The notes beneath the pieces were generated by a model that was not told the origin of the DNA, made no database searches, and worked only from the letters and a program-made list of their open reading frames with translations. From Nonomuraea africana (GTDB taxonomy: Bacteria > Actinomycetota > Actinomycetes > Streptosporangiales > Streptosporangiaceae), in assembly GCF_014873535.1 (NCBI RefSeq), contig NZ_JADBEF010000001.1:9362001-9426000 (forward strand): a stretch of 64,000 nt of DNA, given 5' to 3'. Position 1 is the first letter of the stretch, and each line of letters opens with the position of its first letter. Of the stretch, positions 50,422 through 58,931 are shown in pieces. The position numbers were made by a program, and so were the translations under genes.

Positions 50422-50877
50422 ATGGGAGTCAAACGAGTGGCAAAGATTGGTATGGCGGGACTGTTGCTGGCGGGCTCGGCCGTGGCGCTCACCGGCGGCC
50501 CCGCGCAGGCCGCGGCCGGCCAGTGCGCGGGCAGCCGGATCGAGCACCTCGCGGTGAAGTCCCACTCCGGCACGGTCAAGGGCTACCTGAACATCTATTA
50601 CGACGCCCGCACCGGGTACAACTGCGCGCGGCTCGACTCCGCGGGCGCGTACTGGGGCAAGCGCAAGACCATGGCGGTCACGCTGCACACCTGTAAGAAC
50701 AAGACGCCGGACTACTTCGCCTGCAAGCCGATCGAGGTCGTGAAGGACGAAGGCAGGTACGCCAAGTACGCGGGCCCGGTGAAGCTGTACGGCAGGAACC
50801 GCTGCATCTCCGCCTCGGCCGTCATCGAGCCTGGCAACGACGAGGCGGTCCGCGTGACGCCCAGCTTCCACTGCTGA
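50422..50877 (+). CDS. Small secreted cysteine-rich protein
   Basis: A 151-residue protein with a signal peptide (about 1-33, ending PAQAAA). The mature region of about 118 residues contains six cysteines (QCAGS, NCARL, TCKNK, ACKPI, RCISA, terminal HC), consistent with three disulfides, and YLNIYYDARTGYNCARL. Related small exported proteins occur widely in actinomycetes without a known role. ATG 50422 has no ribosome-binding site; TACGTT (50408-50413) eight bases upstream looks like a -10 box, so the transcript may be leaderless. Confidence 0.75.
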   Translation: MGVKRVAKIGMAGLLLAGSAVALTGGPAQAAAGQCAGSRIEHLAVKSHSGTVKGYLNIYYDARTGYNCARLDSAGAYWGKRKTMAVTLHTCKNKTPDYFACKPIEVVKDEGRYAKYAGPVKLYGRNRCISASAVIEPGNDEAVRVTPSFHC

Positions 50878-50903
50878 CGACCGCTGACCGGTTGACGATC
50901 GAC

Positions 50904-50942
50904 GCCGTACGGCTTGCGTGAACCCCGCGCAGGCCGTACGGC
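50904..50942 (+). terminator. Long stem-loop after the secreted protein gene
   Basis: GCCGTACGGCTTGCG (50904-50918) pairs with CGCAGGCCGTACGGC (50928-50942) over 15 bp including one G-U, loop of 9 bases. It starts 27 bases after the stop. The outer ten bases are themselves a palindrome present twice. Confidence 0.7.
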
Positions 50943-51152
50943 CGCTGGAGACTCCCCTGTCATGCCTCCAGATGCCGTCGTTGTCGGACCTACGTGAACG
51001 CCCCCTCAAGGCGGATCAAGTCCAGCATTCGCCCGGCGACGTGTCATGCAGTTTCAGCCTCAGCCGAATGACGCAGCTGAAGTGCCGCATTTCGGGCCGC
51101 AATCAATGGCCTGTTCAGATTTTTGCAAGCGCCCGCCGCAAGACTGCGCGAC

Positions 51153-52148
51153 ATGGCGGGTGGCATACTGCGCATCATCTTCACCGCTGACGATCTCGCG
51201 CGCGTGCGCGTGGCCGCCAGGGCGGACCCGATGTGGGAGATGGTCGCCAGCCTGCACCGCTTCCAGGCCGGCGACGGCGGCGCGGTGATAGCCGGGTGGC
51301 GGCGCAGGGCGCGCGCCCGCCTGGCCGAGGCGGGGCTGCTGCGCGACGTGCGCAGGCTGCTGGTGCCGCTGGCGCCGCGCGCGGCCTACTTTCCCGACTT
51401 CCTCACCCCGAGCGAGGCCCTGTTGGGCACCGACGAGGGCATCCAGGCCATCATCGACACGCCGCGCACCAGGGTGCAGCGCGAGCTCGACCTGCTGCGC
51501 GCCCGGCACGGCCTGCCCGCGCACCTGGAGAGCCTGGCCCGCGACGCGACGGCCATGCGCAGGGTGGCGACGGTCGCGGCCGGGTATCTCCAGGTCGCGC
51601 TCGGCGAGCACTGGTCCGAGGTGGAGCGGGCGGTCAGCCAGGACAGGGGCACCCGCGTCCGCCATCTGGCCGACGGCGGCGTCGAGGCCATGCTGACCGG
51701 GCTCTCGCCCGGCATGCGCTGGCGCGCTCCGGTGCTGGAGATCGACTACCCGGCGGGTGGCAGGGAGCTGCGGCTGCGCGGGCGCGGGCTGACCCTCATC
51801 CCCTCGTACTTCTGCAGGACGGCCCCGGTCACGCTCGCCGACCCGAGCCTGCCGCCGGTGCTGGTCTATCCGGTGCCGCGCAAGGGCGTCCCGGGACGGG
51901 CGCGCGCCGGTGACGCGCTGGGCGAGCTGCTGGGCAGGACGCGGGCCGAGGTGCTCCGGTGCGTCGCGCTGGCGCCGGGCTGCAGCACGACGGAGCTGGC
52001 CAGACGGGCGGGCGTGCCCGCGTCGAGCGCCAGCGAGCACGCCCGGGTCCTGCGGCAGGCGGGCCTGATCGCCAGCACCCGGCACGCCAACCTCATGCTC
52101 CACCAGGTGACGGAGTCAGGCGACGGCCTCCTCCGCGGCGCCCGCTGA
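51153..52148 (+). CDS. ArsR-like winged-helix regulator with DUF5937-type N-terminal domain
   Basis: A protein of about 331 residues. The N-terminal part (1-240) begins GGILRIIFTADDLARVRVAA, a form seen in many actinomycete regulators. The C-terminal 70 residues are a winged helix: LRCVALAPGCSTTELARRAG, then VPASSASEHARVLRQAGLI. It is likely a DNA-binding repressor or activator of unknown target. ATG 51153 gives the family N-terminus; no strong ribosome-binding site precedes it. It stands alone, 98 bases before hutU. Confidence 0.83.
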   Translation: MAGGILRIIFTADDLARVRVAARADPMWEMVASLHRFQAGDGGAVIAGWRRRARARLAEAGLLRDVRRLLVPLAPRAAYFPDFLTPSEALLGTDEGIQAIIDTPRTRVQRELDLLRARHGLPAHLESLARDATAMRRVATVAAGYLQVALGEHWSEVERAVSQDRGTRVRHLADGGVEAMLTGLSPGMRWRAPVLEIDYPAGGRELRLRGRGLTLIPSYFCRTAPVTLADPSLPPVLVYPVPRKGVPGRARAGDALGELLGRTRAEVLRCVALAPGCSTTELARRAGVPASSASEHARVLRQAGLIASTRHANLMLHQVTESGDGLLRGAR

Positions 52149-52217
52149 CCCTCGGTCCACCCGTGCCCCGTGCCTTTGGGTGGGCGGGCGCTCGATGTAC
52201 TCTTCGAGTGACATAGA

Positions 52218-52233
52218 TGAATATGTTCATTCA
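52218..52233 (+). promoter_or_regulatory. hut operator 1 (TGAAT-N6-ATTCA)
   Basis: A 16-bp palindrome with arms TGAAT and ATTCA, ending at the hutU ribosome-binding site (AGGAGG 52233-52238). The same arms, spacing and TC-ATTCA right half occur before the AllC-hutF-hutI operon at 57738-57753. It is probably bound by the RpiR-type regulator encoded after hutU. Confidence 0.7.
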
Positions 52234-52246
52234 GGAGGGATCAGGC

Positions 52247-53896
52247 ATGAGCCGCACCGTGCGCGCGCCGCGAGGCGCCACGCTCACCGCCAAGGGCTGG
52301 CCGCAGGAGGCCGCGCTCCGGATGCTCCAGAACAACCTGGACCCGGAAGTCGCCGAGCACCCCGAGCAACTGGTCGTCTACGGCGGTTCGGGCAAGGCCG
52401 CGCGTGACTGGCCCTCGTTCGACGCGCTCGTCCGCACGCTCACCACGCTGGAGGGCGACGAGACACTGCTGGTGCAGTCCGGCCGTCCCGTGGGCGTGTT
52501 CCGCACGCACGAGTGGGCCCCGCGCGTCCTCATCGCCAACTCCAACCTCGTCCCCGACTGGGCGAACTGGGAGGAGTTCCGCCGGCTGGAGGCCGCGGGC
52601 CTGACGATGTACGGCCAGATGACGGCCGGCTCCTGGATCTACATCGGCACGCAGGGCATCCTGCAGGGCACCTACGAGACCTTCGCGGCCGTGGCGGAGA
52701 AGAAGTTCGGCGGCTCCCTGGCCGGCACCATCACGCTGACGGCCGGGCTCGGCGGCATGGGCGGCGCGCAGCCGCTGGCCGTCACCATGAACGGCGGCGT
52801 CGCGATCTGCGTCGACTGCGATCCGCGCAGCGTCAAGCGCCGCATCGAGCACAAGTACCTCGACGTCGAGGCCAAGGACCTGGACGAGGCGCTCCGCCTG
52901 GCCTACGAGGCGCGCGACCAGCGCAGGCCGCTGTCCATCGGCGTGGTCGCCAACGCGGCCGAGGCCGTACCGGACCTGCTGGCGCGGGGCGCCGAGATCG
53001 ACATCGTGACCGACCAGACGTCGGCGCACGACCCGCTGATGTACCTGCCGCTCGGGGTGGCCTTCGAGGACATGGCCACCGAGCGCGACAAGGACCCCGC
53101 CGCCTTCACCACCAGGGCGCGCGAGTCGATGGCCAGGCACGTCGAGGCGATGGTCGGGTTCAAGGACGCAGGGGCCGAGGTCTTCGACTACGGCAACTCC
53201 ATCCGCGGCGAGGCCCAGCTGGCCGGCTACACGCGGGCCTTCGACTTCCCCGGCTTCGTGCCCGCCTACATCAGGCCGCTGTTCTGCGAGGGCAAGGGGC
53301 CGTTCCGCTGGGCCGCGCTCTCCGGCGACCCGGCCGACATCGCGGCGACCGACAGGGCCGTCCTCGAGCTCTTCCCCGACAACGAGCCGCTGGCCAGGTG
53401 GATCCGCATGGCGGGGGAGAAGGTGCACTTCCAGGGGCTGCCCGCGCGCATCTGCTGGCTCGGCTACGGCGAGCGGCACCTGGCGGGCGAGCGGTTCAAC
53501 GACATGGTGGCCTCGGGCGAGCTCCAGGCGCCGGTCGTGATCGGGCGCGACCACCTCGACTGCGGCTCGGTGGCCTCGCCGTACAGGGAGACCGAGGGGA
53601 TGGCCGACGGGTCGGACGCGATCGCGGACTGGCCGCTGCTCAACGCGATGCTGAACACGGCGTCGGGCGCGGCGTGGGTGTCCATCCACCACGGCGGCGG
53701 CGTGGGCATCGGGCGCTCGATCCACGCCGGGCAGGTGACCGTGGCCGACGGCACCGCGCTGGCCGGCGAGAAGCTCAACAGGGTGCTCACCAACGACCCG
53801 GGCACCGGGGTCATGCGGCACGTCGACGCGGGCTACGACGAGGCGGCCGCGGTGGCCGACTCCCGTGGGGTCCGCATCCCGATGCGGGAGTCCTGA
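52247..53896 (+). CDS. hutU: Urocanate hydratase
   Basis: Converts urocanate to 4-imidazolone-5-propionate using tightly bound NAD as electrophile; second step of histidine degradation. The protein is about 549 residues with PEQLVVYGGSGKAARDW, GTITLTAGLGGMGGAQPLA (NAD site), ICWLGYGERH and the catalytic-region VIGRDHLDCGSVASPYRET with the conserved Cys. ATG 52247 is chosen for AGGAGG at 52233-52238 with 8-base spacing; ATG 52217 would lie in the operator. hutH is not in the window. Confidence 0.96.
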   Translation: MSRTVRAPRGATLTAKGWPQEAALRMLQNNLDPEVAEHPEQLVVYGGSGKAARDWPSFDALVRTLTTLEGDETLLVQSGRPVGVFRTHEWAPRVLIANSNLVPDWANWEEFRRLEAAGLTMYGQMTAGSWIYIGTQGILQGTYETFAAVAEKKFGGSLAGTITLTAGLGGMGGAQPLAVTMNGGVAICVDCDPRSVKRRIEHKYLDVEAKDLDEALRLAYEARDQRRPLSIGVVANAAEAVPDLLARGAEIDIVTDQTSAHDPLMYLPLGVAFEDMATERDKDPAAFTTRARESMARHVEAMVGFKDAGAEVFDYGNSIRGEAQLAGYTRAFDFPGFVPAYIRPLFCEGKGPFRWAALSGDPADIAATDRAVLELFPDNEPLARWIRMAGEKVHFQGLPARICWLGYGERHLAGERFNDMVASGELQAPVVIGRDHLDCGSVASPYRETEGMADGSDAIADWPLLNAMLNTASGAAWVSIHHGGGVGIGRSIHAGQVTVADGTALAGEKLNRVLTNDPGTGVMRHVDAGYDEAAAVADSRGVRIPMRES

Positions 53897-53965
53897 CGGG
53901 TCTCGGCAGGCGAGACGGTCGCCCGGTGAGGGAAGGGGCGCCGGTCCGGAGGTGTTGGAGGTGAC

Positions 53966-54781
53966 GTGAGGGACGGAATTGAAAGCCTGCTCGACGGGAG
54001 AAGGCTGTCGCCCGTGCAGCGTCGCATCGCGCACTACCTGTCCGATCACCTGGACGAGGCGATCTTCCTGTCCAGCGTGGAGCTGGCCGAGCGGGCGGGC
54101 GTGAGCCAGCCGTCGGTGACCAGGTTCGCGATGGTGCTCGGCTTCGGCGGCTATCCCGAGCTCAGGCAGGCGCTCCGCCCTCTCGTGCTGGGCGGCCGGC
54201 CGGAGGGCGGCAGCCTGCTCAAGGGCGCCATCGACGACGAGATCCGCAACCTCACGCTCATCCGCGAGCGCCTGGCCGGGCTGCCGCTCAAGGAGCTCGG
54301 CGAGTCGCTCGCGGCCACCGAGCCGCTGCCCGTCCTCGGGCTGCGGGTCTCGTCGGGCCTGGCCACGACCTTCGCCTACTACGCCAGGCGCATCCACCCC
54401 GACGTCCGCCTGCTCGTGCATGGCGGCTCCGAGCTGGTCGACGGCCTGCACGCGGCGCGCAGGGCGGGCGCGGAGTGGCTGGTGGCGGTGGTGCTGCCGA
54501 GGTATCCGGCCGAGGCCGTGCAGGCGCTCGACTACGCGGGCAGGATCGGCCTCCGCACGGCCGTGATCACCGACCGGCCAGGCTTCCCCGCCGACATCGT
54601 GCTGGACGCGCCGGTGGGGGAGCGGCTGGTGTTCGACTCGCACGCGGCGCCGCTGGCCCTCGCCATGGCGCTGGTGGAGGCGATGGCCGACGCGGCGCCG
54701 CTGCGGACGCAGGCCAGGCTGGAGGAGTACGAGCGGATGACGGAGGAGACGGGGACGTTCCTAACCGGCGAGCCTGCGTAG
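53966..54781 (+). CDS. RpiR/MurR-family regulator, probable hut repressor
   Basis: A 271-residue regulator: N-terminal HTH_6 domain (residues 1-75, ELAERAGVSQPSVTRFAMVLGFGGY) and a SIS domain (about 110-240) with LRVSSGLATTFAYYARRIHP and ITDRPGFPADIVLDAP. SIS domains bind phosphosugars in most members, but its place beside hutU suggests a histidine-pathway ligand. GTG 53966 follows GGAGG (53957-53961). The 3' end overlaps the convergent ABC permease gene by 21 bases. Confidence 0.85.
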   Translation: MRDGIESLLDGRRLSPVQRRIAHYLSDHLDEAIFLSSVELAERAGVSQPSVTRFAMVLGFGGYPELRQALRPLVLGGRPEGGSLLKGAIDDEIRNLTLIRERLAGLPLKELGESLAATEPLPVLGLRVSSGLATTFAYYARRIHPDVRLLVHGGSELVDGLHAARRAGAEWLVAVVLPRYPAEAVQALDYAGRIGLRTAVITDRPGFPADIVLDAPVGERLVFDSHAAPLALAMALVEAMADAAPLRTQARLEEYERMTEETGTFLTGEPA

Positions 54782-55510
54782 GGAGCGAACCGACCAGGTC
54801 ACGGTGAGCGCGGCCAGGGCGAGCATGACGCCGAAGGCCACCGGGATGGAAGAGTCGGTCAGGACGCCGGCGAACAGCGACCTGCCCGCCTCGACCGGGT
54901 GGTAGAAGGGCGTGAACCAGGCGACCCGCTCCAGCCAGTCGGGACCGAGTGCCATCGGGAGCAGCGCGCCCGACAGCAGCATCAGGGGGAGCGCGAAGAA
55001 CTGCATGATCTGCCCCATCGCGTTCTCGTCGCGCAGGCTGAGCGCCAGGCCGTACGCCACGCCGGAGGAGAACAGACCGGTCACGCCCAGGAGCAGCAGC
55101 ATGAGCACCAGCGCCGCCGGGCTGACGCGCAGGCCCATGACGATGGCGATGAGGATGAACGCGAGCGACTGGATCATGAGGGCGACCACGTCGCGCAGCA
55201 TCCTGCCGAGCACGATCGCCGGGCGCCAGGCGGGACTGACCGCGATGCGCTCGAGCACGCCGCTGCGGATCTCGTAGATCGTGCCGTAGGCGACGCCCAT
55301 CGAGCCGAACAGCGCGGTGATCACCAGCATGCCCGGCGCGAAGGAGACCAGCGCCTTGCCGAAGTCGCCGCCGAAGGCCATGCCCGCGTAGAGCGGGGCG
55401 AACAGCAGCAGGTACATCACCGGCTGCATGATGCCGAACAGCGGCCAGACCGGGTTGCGCAGGGTGTTCCTGACCTCGTGGCCGAAGAACAGCGAGGTGT
55501 CGCGGATCAT
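54761..55510 (-). CDS. ABC-2 type transporter permease
   Basis: A 249-residue permease with six hydrophobic helices. N-terminal DTSLFFGHEVRNTLRNPVWPLFGIMQPVMYLLLF is the usual beginning of daunorubicin-resistance type (DrrB) permeases. Its ATG overlaps the ATPase stop. It forms an exporter with the ATPase upstream under the PadR regulator; probably drug or lipid efflux. Confidence 0.9.
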   Translation of the reverse strand: MIRDTSLFFGHEVRNTLRNPVWPLFGIMQPVMYLLLFAPLYAGMAFGGDFGKALVSFAPGMLVITALFGSMGVAYGTIYEIRSGVLERIAVSPAWRPAIVLGRMLRDVVALMIQSLAFILIAIVMGLRVSPAALVLMLLLLGVTGLFSSGVAYGLALSLRDENAMGQIMQFFALPLMLLSGALLPMALGPDWLERVAWFTPFYHPVEAGRSLFAGVLTDSSIPVAFGVMLALAALTVTWSVRSLRRLAG

Positions 55511-56460
55511 GCGGCGGCTCCGGTGTCGCGGAGGGAACGGCCGGTCTTGGCCAGGAAGACGTCGTCGAGCGTGGCCCGCTCCATGGTGATCGAGCGCAGC
55601 GAGAGCCCGTCGGCTTCCAGCGTGCGCAGGAGCGACGGCAGGGCGTGCTCGCCGTCGTCGACGTAGACCCGCAGCACGTCCTCGTCGACACGGGTCTGTG
55701 CCACGAGCGGCGCGAGGACCTCGGCGGCCCGCTCCAGGCCGTCGAGCCTGAGCGTGACCACGTCGCCCGAGACCGAGCGCTTGAGCTCGGCGGGGGTGCC
55801 CTCGGCGACGACCACGCCGTGGTCGACGATCGCCAGGCGGTCGCAGAGCGCGTCGGCCTCCTCCAGGTAGTGGGTGCTGAGCAGGACACTCGTGCCCTGT
55901 TCGCGCAGCTCCTTGATGCGGTCCCAGAGGTTGGCGCGGTTCTGCGGGTCGAGCCCCGTGGTCGGCTCGTCGAGGAAGAGCAGCGGGGGCGTGTGGACCA
56001 GGCCGAGGGCGATGGCGACGCGGCGCTTCTGCCCGCCCGAGAGCGTACGGCCGGGCCGGTCGGCGATGTCGGACAGGTCGAACTTCTTGAGGATCTCCTC
56101 GGCCGCCTTCGCGGGGTCGGGCACGCCGTAGATCTTGGCGGCGAAGACGACCTGGGCGCGAGGGGTGTTCTGCTCCTCCACGCCGCCCGCCTGGCTCACG
56201 TACCCGAGCTTGCGGCGGATCTGGGCCGGCTCCTTGACCAGGTCGTGGCCGGCGATCACGGCGGTGCCGGCGTCGGGGGCGATGAGGGTGGCCAGCATGC
56301 GGATCGTGGTGGTCTTGCCCGCCCCGTTGGGGCCGAGGACGCCGTAGATCTCGCCGCTCTTCACCTCGAGATCGACGCCCTTGACCGCCTCGACGGTCTG
56401 GGTGCCCTTTCTGCTCTTGGTGGTGAAGCTCTTCTTTAACCCTTGAGCACTGATGATCAT
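55507..56460 (-). CDS. ABC transporter ATP-binding protein, DrrA-like
   Basis: A 317-residue ATPase of the drug-exporter class: Walker A GPNGAGKTT, signature TLSGGQKRRVAIALGL, Walker B LLFLDEPTTGLD, and a C-terminal extension (about 235-317) of DrrA type. ATG 56460 shares one base with the PadR stop (TGATG), so translation is coupled. In the PadR-ATPase-permease operon, induction by the exported compound is likely. Confidence 0.93.
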   Translation of the reverse strand: MIISAQGLKKSFTTKSRKGTQTVEAVKGVDLEVKSGEIYGVLGPNGAGKTTTIRMLATLIAPDAGTAVIAGHDLVKEPAQIRRKLGYVSQAGGVEEQNTPRAQVVFAAKIYGVPDPAKAAEEILKKFDLSDIADRPGRTLSGGQKRRVAIALGLVHTPPLLFLDEPTTGLDPQNRANLWDRIKELREQGTSVLLSTHYLEEADALCDRLAIVDHGVVVAEGTPAELKRSVSGDVVTLRLDGLERAAEVLAPLVAQTRVDEDVLRVYVDDGEHALPSLLRTLEADGLSLRSITMERATLDDVFLAKTGRSLRDTGAAA

Positions 56461-56993
56461 CAGGGGAGGTCTCCTTCTTCGACCTTCTTGGCGGCCTCCT
56501 CCACCCAGGCGAGCTGGGCGGCGAGCATGCCGCTGCTGAGGCGCAGGTTCTCGTCGATGTGGCGGGGCGCGCCGAAGGCCTGCTTGGCGCCGAGCGCCCG
56601 GTCGAGCATGGCGATCGACCGTTTGAGCTCCTCGGACCTGAACCGGAGGGCGCCGATCAGATGGGCCCGGTCCATCCTGTCCATGAACGTCATGGCCACC
56701 TGGAAGGGATCGACGATCGGCCCGATCTCGTACCACAGCGACATGAGCAGGCGATGGAACTCGAAGCGCCCGGTGTCGTTGATGGCGTAGACGGTCTTGC
56801 CGCCCTTGCTGCTCTCGACGACGTCGAGCAGCCCTTCCTCGGCCATCTTGCCGAGGCCGTGGTAGATCGAGCCGAAGGCGACGTTGGCCCAGTTGTCCGC
56901 GCCCATGGTTTCGAGGCGACGCCGTACCTGGTAGCCGTTGAGCGGCTCGTCGAGCAGAGTGCCGAGGATCAGAACCCGCGTTGTTGACACCAC
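56460..56993 (-). CDS. PadR-family transcriptional regulator
   Basis: A 177-residue regulator with N-terminal winged helix (VLILGTLLDEPLNGYQVRRRLE, then FGSIYHGLGKMAEEGLL) and a C-terminal helical dimerisation arm. GTG 56993 or GTG 56990 is the start. It is the first gene of the exporter operon. A perfect 14-bp palindrome lies 11 bases upstream, between it and the divergent SDR gene, so it probably autoregulates and may control both directions. Confidence 0.9.
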   Translation of the reverse strand: MVSTTRVLILGTLLDEPLNGYQVRRRLETMGADNWANVAFGSIYHGLGKMAEEGLLDVVESSKGGKTVYAINDTGRFEFHRLLMSLWYEIGPIVDPFQVAMTFMDRMDRAHLIGALRFRSEELKRSIAMLDRALGAKQAFGAPRHIDENLRLSSGMLAAQLAWVEEAAKKVEEGDLP

Positions 56994-57003
56994 TCAAGTT
57001 TGT

Positions 57004-57017
57004 ATTCAAATTTGAAT
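57004..57017. promoter_or_regulatory. Perfect 14-bp palindrome, PadR operator candidate
   Basis: ATTCAAATTTGAAT in the 51-base divergent region between padR and the SDR gene. It is strikingly AT-rich for this genome and fully self-complementary. Probable operator. Confidence 0.7.
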
Positions 57018-57044
57018 GTCTGTCAATCGTCCTAGGGTGGTCGC

Positions 57045-57722
57045 ATGAAGACGGCACTGATCACAGGAGCGTCCAGAGGCGTCGGCGAGGCGATCGCGCG
57101 AGCGCTGGCTCCCACCCATCGGCTGATCCTCGGCGGGCGCGACCGGGCCGTGCTCGACAAGGTGGCCGCCGACCTTCCCGACGCCACGGCGTGGCCGGTG
57201 GAGCTGTCGGAGGTCACGGCGGCCGACGTGGCCGGCCTCGAATCCCTGGACGTGCTCGTGCACAGCGCGGGAGTGGTCACCCTGGGCGCCATCGCCGACA
57301 CGCCCGCCGAGGTGTGGCGGCGGACCATGGAGATCAACGTGGTCGCGGTGGCCGAGCTGACCCGCCTGCTGCTTCCCGCCCTGCGCGCGGCGGGCGGGCA
57401 CGTGGTGCTCATCAACTCCGGCGCCGGCCAGCGGGCCAACCCGGGCTGGGTCTCCTATGCGGCCAGCAAGTTCGCCCTGCGCGCCTTCGCCGACGGGCTG
57501 CGCCTGGAGGAGCCCTCGCTCAGGGTGACCAGCGTCTACCCCGGGCGCGTCGCCACCGACATGCAGCGCGGCGTCCGGGCGCAGGAGGGCGGGGAGTTCG
57601 AGCCGTCGAAGTACCTGGAGCCCGAGACCGTGGCGCGGGCCGTGCTGGCCGCCGTGACGGCGGGCCCCGACGCCCACCTGACCGAGCTCACCCTCCGCCC
57701 GAGCGAGGGACCCGTCTCCTAG
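57045..57722 (+). CDS. SDR-family oxidoreductase
   Basis: A 225-residue short-chain dehydrogenase with cofactor motif TGASRGVGEA, HSAG in place of NNAG, and catalytic SYAASK. LGGRDR after the second strand suggests NADP preference. It is divergent from the PadR/ABC operon across the palindrome and so may be co-regulated with the exporter; it could modify the effector compound. Substrate unknown. Confidence 0.88.
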   Translation: MKTALITGASRGVGEAIARALAPTHRLILGGRDRAVLDKVAADLPDATAWPVELSEVTAADVAGLESLDVLVHSAGVVTLGAIADTPAEVWRRTMEINVVAVAELTRLLLPALRAAGGHVVLINSGAGQRANPGWVSYAASKFALRAFADGLRLEEPSLRVTSVYPGRVATDMQRGVRAQEGGEFEPSKYLEPETVARAVLAAVTAGPDAHLTELTLRPSEGPVS

Positions 57723-57737
57723 ACCTCGGCATGCTGG

Positions 57738-57753
57738 TGAATGGACTCATTCA
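57738..57753 (+). promoter_or_regulatory. hut operator 2 (TGAAT-N6-ATTCA)
   Basis: Second copy of the palindrome found before hutU (arms TGAAT/ATTCA, six-base centre GGACTC). Its arms extend to GTGAATG/CATTCAC. TAGAGT (57755-57760), a possible -10 box, follows directly, seven bases before the start of the downstream gene, consistent with a leaderless, repressible transcript. Confidence 0.7.
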
Positions 57754-57767
57754 CTAGAGTGAGGGGC

Positions 57768-58931
57768 ATGCTGGACGAACTCGCGCGCATCGGACGAGAC
57801 CCCGCGACCAACGGCTACGTGAGAGACGCCTGGTCTCCCGCGGACCTGGAGCTTCGCGAGTGGTTCGGGCAGGAGGCCGTCAGGCGCGGCCTCGACCTGC
57901 ACGACGACCGCAACGGCAACCTGTGGGCGTGGTGGGGTGACCCGGGGCGCGAGCCAGGCGTGGTCACCGGCAGCCACCTCGACTCCGTACGGCAGGGCGG
58001 CGCCTTCGACGGCCCCCTGGGCGTCGTGTCCGCCTTCGCCGCCCTCGACCTGCTCAGGGCGCGCGGGTTCCGCCCCGCCAGGCCCATCGGCGTCGCCTGC
58101 TTCACCGACGAGGAGGGCGCCAGGTTCGGCGTGCCGTGCATGGGCTCGCGGCTGCTGACGGGGGTGCTCGACCCGGACAGGGCGAGGGGGCTCACCGACG
58201 ACGCGGGCGACACGCTCGCCGACGTGCTGCGCAGGGCAGGAAGGAAGCCCTCGGCGCTGGGCAGGGACGACGAGACCCTCGCGCGCGTCGGCGTCTTCGT
58301 CGAGCTGCACGTCGAGCAGGGGCGCGGCCTCGTCGACCTGGGCGCGCCCGTCGGCGTGGCCAGCGCCATCTGGCCGCACGGCCGGTGGCGCTTCGACTTC
58401 CACGGCGAGGCCAACCACGCGGGCACCACGCGCCTGGAGGACAGGGACGACCCGATGCTCGCCTACGCCCGCGCCGTGCTGGAGGCCAGGGAGGCGGCCG
58501 GCCGTCACGGAGTCGTGGCGACGTTCGGCAAGGTCCGCGTGTCGCCGAACAACGCCAACGCGGTGCCCGGGCTGGTCTCGGCCTGGCTGGACGCGCGCGG
58601 GGCCACCGAGAAGGACGTGCGGGCGCTGGTGGCCGAGCTGTCGCGGGGGCAGCAGGTCAGTGAGGAGTCGTGGACCCCCGTCGTCGACTTCGACGTGCCG
58701 CTGCGCGACCGGCTGGCCGCCGTCGTGGGCGGCGGCAGGCCCGCGCCCGTGCTGCCGACCGGCGCCGGACACGACGCGGGCATCCTCGCCTCCGCCGGTG
58801 TCCCCTCCGCGATGCTGTTCGTGCGCAACCCCACGGGCGTCTCCCACTCGCCGAAGGAGCACGCCGAGCCCGACGACTGCGCGCGCGGGGTGGAAGCCCT
58901 CGCCGCCGTGCTGGAGGAGCTGACCCGATGA
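57768..58931 (+). CDS. M20-family amidohydrolase of the hut operon (allantoate amidohydrolase-like)
   Basis: A 387-residue metallohydrolase of the Zn-dependent hydantoinase/carbamoylase (AllC) family. Metal and substrate motifs are GSHLDSVRQGGAFDGPLGV, CFTDEEGARFGVPCMGSRLLTG, ELHVEQG and the C-terminal TGAGHDAG. Its stop overlaps the hutF start. HutF yields N-formylglutamate, and no HutG-type deformylase is seen, so this enzyme probably performs that last amide hydrolysis. ATG 57768 is chosen because the more distal ATG 57741 lies inside the operator. Confidence 0.85.
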   Translation: MLDELARIGRDPATNGYVRDAWSPADLELREWFGQEAVRRGLDLHDDRNGNLWAWWGDPGREPGVVTGSHLDSVRQGGAFDGPLGVVSAFAALDLLRARGFRPARPIGVACFTDEEGARFGVPCMGSRLLTGVLDPDRARGLTDDAGDTLADVLRRAGRKPSALGRDDETLARVGVFVELHVEQGRGLVDLGAPVGVASAIWPHGRWRFDFHGEANHAGTTRLEDRDDPMLAYARAVLEAREAAGRHGVVATFGKVRVSPNNANAVPGLVSAWLDARGATEKDVRALVAELSRGQQVSEESWTPVVDFDVPLRDRLAAVVGGGRPAPVLPTGAGHDAGILASAGVPSAMLFVRNPTGVSHSPKEHAEPDDCARGVEALAAVLEELTR

